Assembly (NCBI GenBank): GCA_026986725.1
Contig: JALSOA010000130.1
Coordinates: 1-64,000 of the forward strand
Origin: Acidobacteriota bacterium
Lineage (GTDB): Bacteria > Acidobacteriota > Holophagae > Thermotomaculales > Thermotomaculaceae
Direction: 5' to 3'
Length of the DNA: 64,000 bases
The translations under genes were made by a program, and so were the position numbers. Below the pieces are notes generated by a model. The model made no database searches. It was not told the origin of the DNA and worked only from the letters and a program-made list of their open reading frames with translations. Positions 1 through 6,692 of the stretch are shown here, piece after piece. Position 1 is the stretch's first letter; every line of letters starts with the position of its first letter.

Positions 1-1137
1 AGGGACAGGGAGCTTTCTGACAGAATAGGTTTTGTCTATTACAACATGGAGCCTAAACAGGCTGTTTCAGACTTTTTACAAACATTGAAAAGAATATCAG
101 AATACTCCAGCAATAAAACCATGTTTGTCCCCATTGTGTTTGACGGAGAAAACCCCTGGGAATTCTATGATAATTGTGGAAAGGATTTTTTACAGGTTTT
201 ATTTGATGCAATACAAAGATGCGATTTTGCTGAAATCTCTCTGTTTTCACTGGAATTGAAAGAGGAGCACTCAGGTAAACTTGACAGAGTGTGGCCGGGT
301 TCCTGGATAAATGCCAGCTTTGCAATATGGATAGGCCACGAAGAGATGAATACTGCATGGTTATACTTAAAAAAAGTTGCAGATTTTTTTGAGTCTTTTG
401 ACCCCTCCACTGTTGATAAAGAGAACTATGAGATGGCCAGAAAGGAGTTGATGATAGCAGAGGGAAGCGATTGGTTCTGGTGGTACGGGGATGATTTCAG
501 GGTCAAAGGGCAGGAGATGTTTGATGTTTTGTTTTTAAAACACCTTTCAAATGTTTACAGATTCCTTGGCGAATCACCTCCATTTTTCCTTTTAACCCCT
601 ATTAAGAAAAAGAATAAATCGAATGTGGTGTTGCCTCAAAACCTTGTTTATCCATTGATAGAGGGGAGGTTTTCTGATTTTTTTGAATGGAGAGGAGCAG
701 GGCTTTATATCCCTGAGCCCATTGGAGGAGCGATGTATGGCGGTGAGGCAGAGGTAAAAAGGGTTTGTTTTGGGCAGGATTTTGAAAATGTTTACTTTTT
801 AATTGAGATGAGACAGGATGTGGGTTCTGTTTTGATTTATTTTCAGGATAAAAATTTTTTTAGATTAAGATTGCCTTTTAAAAAGGGAAGATATAAGATA
901 CCCCTTGAACTTTCCGATGAAAAAGGTTTCTTCCCCATCGAGGAAACGGCAACAGTTGCCTTTGATCAGGTTTATGAAATTGAGATAAAAGGAGATACAT
1001 TTCATTTGAGCAATTACGATACCTTGAAATTTTTTATTGAAGTTGAAGGGGAAAGAAGATTGAGATTTCCTGAGATGGGTGTTGTTGAAACTGGTATTTG
1101 TTTCCCACCCTTTAAGAGATTACTTATAGAATTTTAA
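1..1137 (+). CDS. Glycoside hydrolase family 57 protein, C-terminal part (5' end outside window)
   Basis: The frame is open from base 1, so the gene starts before the window. The first in-frame ATG at 46 is internal. The translated upstream part (RDRELSDRIGFVYYN) and the segment EGSDWFWWYGDD near residue 165 of the visible part are characteristic of the C-terminal half of GH57 enzymes (alpha-amylase/amylopullulanase-like retaining glycosidases). In that family catalysis occurs in an N-terminal (beta/alpha)7 barrel, which is not visible here, so the substrate cannot be assigned. The last roughly 150 residues look like a beta-rich accessory domain. No signal peptide can be judged. A glycogen or maltodextrin role is an inference. 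The next gene follows on the same strand after a 53 bp gap. Confidence 0.8.
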   Translation, partial: RDRELSDRIGFVYYNMEPKQAVSDFLQTLKRISEYSSNKTMFVPIVFDGENPWEFYDNCGKDFLQVLFDAIQRCDFAEISLFSLELKEEHSGKLDRVWPGSWINASFAIWIGHEEMNTAWLYLKKVADFFESFDPSTVDKENYEMARKELMIAEGSDWFWWYGDDFRVKGQEMFDVLFLKHLSNVYRFLGESPPFFLLTPIKKKNKSNVVLPQNLVYPLIEGRFSDFFEWRGAGLYIPEPIGGAMYGGEAEVKRVCFGQDFENVYFLIEMRQDVGSVLIYFQDKNFFRLRLPFKKGRYKIPLELSDEKGFFPIEETATVAFDQVYEIEIKGDTFHLSNYDTLKFFIEVEGERRLRFPEMGVVETGICFPPFKRLLIEF

Positions 1138-1190
1138 GGTAATTATTCATATTTTTATTGGTTATGGTAGAATTAATATCAGGAGGAGCA

Positions 1191-1874
1191 ATGGTAATAT
1201 CCTGTAATGATAACATAAAACTGGGCAACAGCACCTTTCACATTCAGACAGAGTACTATAAGGCATCAGATTCAATTATCTGCAATATTTTTAAAGATGG
1301 AAAGGCCTTGAAGAAGTTGAGAAAGCCTGTTAAAAACAGGAATAGTATAAATGATGAAATCTGCAGTTTCCACGAGTTTGTGTTAAACAGACTAAAAGAG
1401 GGGGCAAAACTTAAAGAGGCAAAAGAATCGAAGGGTTTTAAATTTTACTTCCCCGAAGACCTTAAGGTTAAAATAGTTGATGTTATAAGTCCCTATTTTG
1501 GGGCTGCCTTGAATGTTATATGGAATGATACCATAAAAAGGTCAAAAGACATTGAGTCTTTTGTATCAAACCTCCTGGCCGATGTTGAAAAAAACATGAG
1601 GGTTGCTGTTGAGTATAAGGTCAGGCACATTATTTCAAACTTTCTTGAATTTAAAAGGGGGAAAGACCAGTCTATTGAAGGGGTGGAAAGAGACAGGGTT
1701 CTAATAGCCATCTACCCTTTTTTCGAGCAAAATGCAAATTCGATTCTTGACCTTGCCCAGAGCCTTTACGGTGGAGATGTCACGAAGTTCAAGGATATTG
1801 TTTTAAGAAAGTTTGAAGGGTCAGAGGAAAATAAAAAGAAGTTGAAACAAAAGCTTGATTCCCTTTTTTCATAA
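1191..1874 (+). CDS. Hypothetical protein, 227 residues
   Basis: I do not recognise a family. The chosen start is the ATG at 1191, preceded by a strong AGGAGG at 1181-1186; an in-frame TTG at 1158 has no such site. The protein has a short beta-rich N-terminus (to about residue 60, with a basic KKLRKPVKNRN stretch) followed by a mainly helical, charged region ending in Lys-rich helices. There is no signal peptide or membrane segment, so it is probably cytoplasmic. It lies between a GH57 enzyme gene and comF on the same strand; the comF gene seems to have its own promoter, so functional linkage is not implied. Confidence 0.6.
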   Translation: MVISCNDNIKLGNSTFHIQTEYYKASDSIICNIFKDGKALKKLRKPVKNRNSINDEICSFHEFVLNRLKEGAKLKEAKESKGFKFYFPEDLKVKIVDVISPYFGAALNVIWNDTIKRSKDIESFVSNLLADVEKNMRVAVEYKVRHIISNFLEFKRGKDQSIEGVERDRVLIAIYPFFEQNANSILDLAQSLYGGDVTKFKDIVLRKFEGSEENKKKLKQKLDSLFS

Positions 1875-1900
1875 GACTTTTCTATTTAGACTTTTTCTTC

Positions 1901-1906
1901 TATAAT
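1901..1906 (+). promoter_or_regulatory. -10 element for a probably leaderless comF transcript
   Basis: A perfect TATAAT lies 6 nt before the comF ATG at 1913. With the usual 6-7 nt from the -10 hexamer to the start site, transcription would begin at or next to the A of the ATG. No Shine-Dalgarno-like purine run precedes the start codon. The -35 region (about 1878-1883, TTTTCT) is poor. Direct observation plus inference. Confidence 0.5.
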
Positions 1907-1912
1907 CTTTCT

Positions 1913-2605
1913 ATGCTTGATAAGATAATTTATCCTGAGTGTAATTGCTGTAAAAGGATTGTTGAAAGTGTCAGGTTCGGGCTGTGCGATGATTGTATGG
2001 CCGGTATAAAGGTGAATTTTTCAAACAGGTGCAATCTTTGTTCTAATCCTGTTCCTGATGGTTCAAATATATGTGGAAGGTGCTTCTCCTCAAAGGTGTA
2101 TTTTGATAGAGGTTTTTTTCTTTTTCCTTATAACGATTGCGGAAAGGCTTTGATTCATTCAATCAAGTTTAAAGACCATCCAGAATATCTGAAGGTTATT
2201 GATCTTTTTAAAATTCAGATCTTTTCTTTTTTTGATGAAATCAGGCCTCAGGTTATAACCTATGTTCCCTCCTCATTTAATTCTTTTTTTAAAAGGGGAT
2301 ACAGTGTCCCCAAAAGAATGGCAATAATGCTTTCCAATCTGAGTGGAGTTGAATTGAAAAGACTGGTTTTCACAAAGAAACTTTTTAAAAAACGTCTCTC
2401 TTTAACGAAAAGTGTGAATGAAAGGAAAAAGATTGTTAAGAGATCTTTTGAGGTTAGAGCAAAAGGAAATTATGAGAGGATTTTGATTGTGGATGATGTG
2501 TTTACCACAGGAAGCACCATTAACTTTATATCGAAAAGGTTAAAAGAGAAAGGGATTGGAGAAAGGATCTATTTTTTGACCCTCGCCATGGTATTAAATG
2601 ATTGA
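1913..2605 (+). CDS. comF: ComF family phosphoribosyltransferase-like protein
   Basis: ComF/GntX-like protein of 230 residues, the usual length. The N-terminus has a zinc-ribbon-like set of cysteines (CNCC, CDDC, CNLC, CGRC within residues 9-60). The C-terminus carries the PRPP-binding motif VDDVFTTGSTI (about residues 196-206) of type I phosphoribosyltransferases. In competent bacteria ComF helps bring single-stranded transforming DNA into the cytoplasm; elsewhere the role is unclear and no substrate is known here. No SD precedes the ATG, and the TATAAT just upstream suggests a leaderless mRNA. The stop codon abuts the stop of the convergent gene at 2606, leaving no spacer between the two. 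Confidence 0.85.
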   Translation: MLDKIIYPECNCCKRIVESVRFGLCDDCMAGIKVNFSNRCNLCSNPVPDGSNICGRCFSSKVYFDRGFFLFPYNDCGKALIHSIKFKDHPEYLKVIDLFKIQIFSFFDEIRPQVITYVPSSFNSFFKRGYSVPKRMAIMLSNLSGVELKRLVFTKKLFKKRLSLTKSVNERKKIVKRSFEVRAKGNYERILIVDDVFTTGSTINFISKRLKEKGIGERIYFLTLAMVLND

Positions 2606-3649
2606 TCATTTCCCTTCAACAGGCATGATAACAGGTTGCCAGTTTTTTACCGGAATATTTCCCCGGTACATTGGTGGAGAAAACTTCCATTTTTTCAGGA
2701 TGGTGAGTGCTTTGTTTATAAGTGTTCCCCTATCAATTTTATTTTCCGGAATATCCGTGAATACGAAATAGGCATTTTTTACTATTCCGGATTCGTCAAT
2801 TAAGGCATTAACCACCACAAATCCCTTTACCTTTGAGAATATACCCTTTGATTTCACTCTGACTTTTTCACTTATCAGGGGCTTTGCAGGGATAACCAGG
2901 TCTGAGGATGGGACCATATCCCCTTCTTCAACTGTTTTTAATCTTTTGACACGATTACTTAATTCTTTAACAGTTTCCTTCAATTTAAGATTTTCTTTCA
3001 AAAGTTTTTCATTTTTCTTCTGTTCTCCTATTAGCTCTGATATAAGTTTTTTGGAAGCACTTGATTCCATGTTAAATGTTTGTCTTAAATTTGACAATGT
3101 TTGCTCCATCTGTGTCACCCTGTTTTCAAGTTCCTTTATTTTGTTTTTCTGTGCCGAGATTTCCTTTTCTTTGACCGCAATGGTATTTTTCAACTCTCTG
3201 TTTTTCCCCTTTAGCTCCCTGGTTTTTCTGGAAAGCCTTTGAAGTTCTTTTTTAAGATTGTTATTTGAGGTTTGCAATCTTTTTATCTTTATTTTCTGTT
3301 TTTTTAATTCATTTTTCAACTGTTTGATGTTTGAGATTAGCAATGTTTTTTTGTTTCCCTTTTTTGAAATAGCTGACTTGATTTCAGAAAGTTTTGAGGT
3401 TATCTCATTAATTTGTTTTTCTTTTTCTTTAAGTTGTTCAGATAACTTTTTTACTTCCTGCTTTAAGTTTGAATTATTTTTTTTCATTAAAAAATAGCGG
3501 TAAAATGAGAATGTTGATGTGACTAAAAGAAGTAAAACAAAAAGAAGCAAAATCCTGTTACACCCTTTGTTGCTTTTTTCTTTATTGAACTTCCTGATCT
3601 CAACCGGGTTTTCGAACTCAAGGTCTTCAATAGATACTTTCTTATCCAT
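2606..3649 (-). CDS. Membrane-anchored coiled-coil protein with TonB-like C-terminal domain
   Basis: Start taken as ATG at 3649 (a TTG lies one codon earlier at 3652), overlapping the end of the upstream DUF4388 gene by 8 bp. The order is: short cytoplasmic N-terminus, one membrane helix (about residues 31-52, ILLLFVLLLLVTSTFSF), a long Lys/Glu-rich coiled coil (about 58-235), then an 80-residue C-terminal domain. That domain, with VVVNALIDESGIVKNA and LKKWKFSPP, resembles TonB C-terminal/energy-transducer domains (new amino-acid side chain, W-x-F-x-P motif). It is probably periplasmic after the helix. There is no proline-rich spacer and no ExbB/ExbD nearby, so a true TonB function is uncertain; an envelope-spanning scaffold is an alternative. 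Confidence 0.6.
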   Translation of the reverse strand: MDKKVSIEDLEFENPVEIRKFNKEKSNKGCNRILLLFVLLLLVTSTFSFYRYFLMKKNNSNLKQEVKKLSEQLKEKEKQINEITSKLSEIKSAISKKGNKKTLLISNIKQLKNELKKQKIKIKRLQTSNNNLKKELQRLSRKTRELKGKNRELKNTIAVKEKEISAQKNKIKELENRVTQMEQTLSNLRQTFNMESSASKKLISELIGEQKKNEKLLKENLKLKETVKELSNRVKRLKTVEEGDMVPSSDLVIPAKPLISEKVRVKSKGIFSKVKGFVVVNALIDESGIVKNAYFVFTDIPENKIDRGTLINKALTILKKWKFSPPMYRGNIPVKNWQPVIMPVEGK

Positions 3650-4736
3650 CAAACTTGATTATACCCTTTAAAAAGAGTTCTGCAAATATTATCCTCGCTT
3701 TGTGCTCTTTTATTGGCGAGATCTTTACTATTGAATTTATATCCCATGTGCCATTTACCCTTGATATTAAAAAACCCTCTTCCGGGGAGAATGACATTCC
3801 CGCTATCTCGTTTATTGTCTTGGTCAATTTCGGCACTTTATTGCCGTCACCAAGTATCTCCTCAACCTTTTTCTGCAGTAATTGATTCAGGTCGTTTGAC
3901 ATCTTGGTGTCTTTATACTTGTAAGATAAAACCTCTATCAGTGAATGAGCCTTTATTAGCGAGCCATCCTCAATAAGTTTCAATATTTTGTTTTTGAGAG
4001 CCTTTTTTGCCATGGATAGGTCTATCTCTTCAGGTTTTTTAAACTTTATAAAGCCTTTTTGATAACACTCAAAAAGGTTTTTAAATACATAAAATTCTGG
4101 GGACCTGAACTCCATTGCAATGTTTTCAACAGACTTTTTGCCATTTATTGCTCTTAAAAGTTTTGCATGGTTTGGGGAAAGTGGTAATGCTTCAACAATT
4201 ACATCAAAAACTATTACCGGGATATAGTCCCTTGTTGGTATAATCGATCGGATCCTTGCCCATTCATCAACCCTTCTTGCAGCTTCTAAAATTATGGGGT
4301 TTACATCAAGTTCAACTTCAAGCATTTCAAGTTCAATCTCTTCCCCGGGGATAAATTCGTACTCTCCCTCTTCCCATGTAAACGCATCGTATATGGATTC
4401 CTCAATCTTTGTTTTGATAAAAAACTTCATCTGAGCTTCTTTTACAATCCCTTCTTCAACAAGTATTTTGCCGAGCATCATCTTTTTTTCTTCCTGTGCT
4501 TCAATTGCCTCTTTTAAACCTTTTTCGGTTATCTTTCCGTGTGCAATCAGAAGTTGTCCCAGATATTCATTCGGATTATCTGAAGCGGTTGCTATTATTT
4601 TCCCGTTTTTAAAGTACACCTTTTTACTTTCTTTATAATTGGTTATTCTTAAAGCACCTGTTTCTCCCGATGCCGCAATAAATTGCATTGCATCAGCAAG
4701 TGCCATCAGTTCAAGTGAACCTTTTATTTGCTGCAT
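3642..4736 (-). CDS. DUF4388 (PATAN-like) domain protein
   Basis: The N-terminal region (residues 1 to about 130) matches the DUF4388/PATAN pattern: KGSLELMALADAMQFIAASGETGALRI, then KKVYFKNGKIIATASD, and a winged-helix-like block EYLGQLLIAHGKIT. Such domains occur in deltaproteobacterial, cyanobacterial and Acidobacterial signalling proteins, often with response regulators. The remaining roughly 230 residues are helical with two further winged-helix-like repeats (for example ALPLSPNHAKLLRAINGKKSVENIA). No catalytic residues are evident. It overlaps glmU upstream by 13 bp and the coiled-coil gene downstream by 8 bp, so these genes are translationally coupled. Regulatory adaptor function is an inference from the family. 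Confidence 0.7.
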   Translation of the reverse strand: MQQIKGSLELMALADAMQFIAASGETGALRITNYKESKKVYFKNGKIIATASDNPNEYLGQLLIAHGKITEKGLKEAIEAQEEKKMMLGKILVEEGIVKEAQMKFFIKTKIEESIYDAFTWEEGEYEFIPGEEIELEMLEVELDVNPIILEAARRVDEWARIRSIIPTRDYIPVIVFDVIVEALPLSPNHAKLLRAINGKKSVENIAMEFRSPEFYVFKNLFECYQKGFIKFKKPEEIDLSMAKKALKNKILKLIEDGSLIKAHSLIEVLSYKYKDTKMSNDLNQLLQKKVEEILGDGNKVPKLTKTINEIAGMSFSPEEGFLISRVNGTWDINSIVKISPIKEHKARIIFAELFLKGIIKFDG

Positions 4737-6100
4737 TTCTTACCTTTCTTTTCAGGCCATCCTGCAATTATTTTCTGTTTTACCCTTGAAAGGGCAAGAG
4801 AACACTCAGGGACATCCTGGGTTATTGTTGACCCTGCACCAATGTAGGAGAAATCTCCTATTTTAACAGGTGCTACAAGCTGGGTGTCACTTCCAATAAA
4901 GCAATTTGCACCAATTTCTGTTCTATGCTTTTTCTCTCCATCGTAATTGCAGGTGATGGTTCCTGCACCTATATTCGTGTTTTCCCCGATTTCACAGTCT
5001 CCCAGGTATGTGAGATGGGATGCCTTTACTCCCCTGTGCAGGGTTGCTTTCTTTGTTTCGACAAAGTTGCCAACTTTTGCCTGATCGTGAATAACGGTTT
5101 GAGGCCTTAACCTTGCAAATGGTCCGATTTTGCAGTTTGATAATATTTTTGCACCATCTATGTGGGAATATTCATGTATAACGCAGTTGTCCCCTATTTC
5201 ACTGTTTGAGATTATGGCACCTGTTTTTATTATGTTTCCTTTTCCGATTATGCAGTTTCTTTCTATAACAACATGAGGGTGTATTATCGTGTCTGAACCT
5301 ATCTCGACATTGTCTTCAATTCTCACTGTGTGAGGCTGGTAAATTGTTACTCCATTTTCCATGGCCTTTTCAATGTTTCTTTTTATTGCAATGTTGTCAC
5401 AAAGTGATAGTTGAATTCTATCGTTTACCCCGAAAAAATTTTCTTCATTCCCGGCTTTAAATACGGCAATAGTGTAACCATGTTTTTTAAGGATCGACGG
5501 CAGGTCTGTTAAGTAATATTCTTTCTGGGCATTGTTGTTGTTCACTTCATTCAGGTGTTTTAGCAGAACCATATTTTTAAAAAGGTAAATGCCTGAATTT
5601 ACCAGGTTGTTCTTTTTTTCTTCTTCCCCTGCATCCTTCTCCTCAACTATTTTTGCAAATGCCCCGTTGTTTTCAAATACCCTTCCATATCCTTCGGGGT
5701 TTGATGTCCTGAAAGTAAGGATTGATGTATCTGCATTCCTCTCTAATGAAAAATCTATAAATCTTTTTATGTCCTTTTCTGTTAGGAGGGGAGTATCACC
5801 CGGGGATATAAGAGTGTAATCATCAGGAATTGTATAGAATTCTTTTGCGATCATAACCGCATGGGCGGTACCAAGCCTTGCACTCTGTTTGAATATCTTT
5901 GTCTTAACTCCTTTAAGGGCTTTTTCCCCATATTCAAAGTTCTTTCCCAGAACAACACCTGTTTCTATATTTAAAGACTCTGATATTTGTAAAATTCTGA
6001 GAAGTATTGGAGTACCACCCACTTTATGAAATACTTTTGGAAGGGAGGATTTCATTCTTTTGCCTTCACCGGCAGCAAGAATGAGCCATTTTATTTTCAT
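4724..6100 (-). CDS. glmU: Bifunctional GlmU: GlcN-1-P acetyltransferase / UDP-GlcNAc pyrophosphorylase
   Basis: Makes UDP-GlcNAc for peptidoglycan and lipopolysaccharide from glucosamine-1-phosphate, acetyl-CoA and UTP. The uridyltransferase half (1 to about 230) has the nucleotide motif LAAGEGKRMKSSLPKV and SPGDTPLL. The acetyltransferase half is a left-handed beta helix of hexapeptide repeats (about 250-440) with the NFVETKKA and NYDGEKKHRTEIG segments typical of GlmU. At 458 residues it is full length. The ATG at 6100 is preferred because AGGT precedes it and the protein begins MKIKWLILAAG; the longer frame to 6127 would overlap the TPR gene upstream. Cytoplasmic, second gene of a four-gene minus-strand operon. 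Confidence 0.93.
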   Translation of the reverse strand: MKIKWLILAAGEGKRMKSSLPKVFHKVGGTPILLRILQISESLNIETGVVLGKNFEYGEKALKGVKTKIFKQSARLGTAHAVMIAKEFYTIPDDYTLISPGDTPLLTEKDIKRFIDFSLERNADTSILTFRTSNPEGYGRVFENNGAFAKIVEEKDAGEEEKKNNLVNSGIYLFKNMVLLKHLNEVNNNNAQKEYYLTDLPSILKKHGYTIAVFKAGNEENFFGVNDRIQLSLCDNIAIKRNIEKAMENGVTIYQPHTVRIEDNVEIGSDTIIHPHVVIERNCIIGKGNIIKTGAIISNSEIGDNCVIHEYSHIDGAKILSNCKIGPFARLRPQTVIHDQAKVGNFVETKKATLHRGVKASHLTYLGDCEIGENTNIGAGTITCNYDGEKKHRTEIGANCFIGSDTQLVAPVKIGDFSYIGAGSTITQDVPECSLALSRVKQKIIAGWPEKKGKKCSK

Positions 6101-6104
6101 TAAA

Positions 6105-6557
6105 TTACCTCTTAAGACTTTCTGCAATTGGCTTTAAAATCGGATCTTTCATGGCAAAGTATAAATTCTTTGGGTTTAGTTCAATTGCTTTTTGTAAGTG
6201 CTCTTTTGCTGTTTGAACATTGTTTGTTCCCGCCTCTGAGATTGCAAGCAGGAAGGTGTATGTTTCCAGTAGTTCATTTGTTTTTGTCTTGTTGATGAGA
6301 TCTTGAAGTATCTTTTTTGCCTCATTGTACTCTCCCCTGTTTAGAAGAAAGGAAACAAAACCATAGTCATTTTCGATAATTGAATTTTTTTTGTTGCTGG
6401 ATATTTTTTCGCTGCATATTTTTATGTACGCTTTGCACCTTGATGCAATTTGAATGTTGTCTGTTTTCTTTAATACTTTTTCGAAGGTTTCCTTTGCCTG
6501 CTTGTATTCTTTGTTCCAGAGATGTTTTAACCCTTTTTCAAAAAGTTTTAAAGCCAT
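6105..6557 (-). CDS. Small TPR-like protein
   Basis: 150 residues, all helical. There are at least two tetratricopeptide-like units: one near residues 8-40 (FEKGLKHLWNKEYKQAKETF) and one near 95-130 (AKEHLQKAIELNPKNLYFA), the latter with the canonical ...A-hLNP spacing. No signal peptide or membrane helix is present, so it is probably a cytoplasmic protein-protein adaptor. Start at ATG 6557 follows a GGGAGGGG purine run. It is the first gene of the minus-strand operon, 4 bp before glmU, and diverges from the hybrid histidine kinase gene across a 135 bp intergenic region. Confidence 0.65.
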   Translation of the reverse strand: MALKLFEKGLKHLWNKEYKQAKETFEKVLKKTDNIQIASRCKAYIKICSEKISSNKKNSIIENDYGFVSFLLNRGEYNEAKKILQDLINKTKTNELLETYTFLLAISEAGTNNVQTAKEHLQKAIELNPKNLYFAMKDPILKPIAESLKR

Positions 6558-6646
6558 TATCACCCCTCCCGAACAGGTTTTTCCTTAAATGAGGTTAACA
6601 CACAATGCTTTTTTTTTCAATTTTAACCATGGGTTCTTGTTTGATA

Positions 6647-6674
6647 TTGAAAAAAAACAGATAGATAGTATTAT
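6647..6674 (+). promoter_or_regulatory. Putative sigma70-type promoter of the hybrid histidine kinase gene
   Basis: TTGAAA (6647-6652), 16 nt spacer, TATTAT (6669-6674). Predicted start near 6681, 12 nt before the ATG at 6693; the AAGGGG ribosome binding site sits at about 6682-6687. Seen by eye only. Confidence 0.45.
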
Positions 6675-6692
6675 TTAATGTAAGGGGTTTTT

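Noticed and set aside
2595-2615. Terminator between comF and the convergent gene
   Set aside because: The two stop codons abut at 2605/2606 and no stem with a U-run is visible on either strand.
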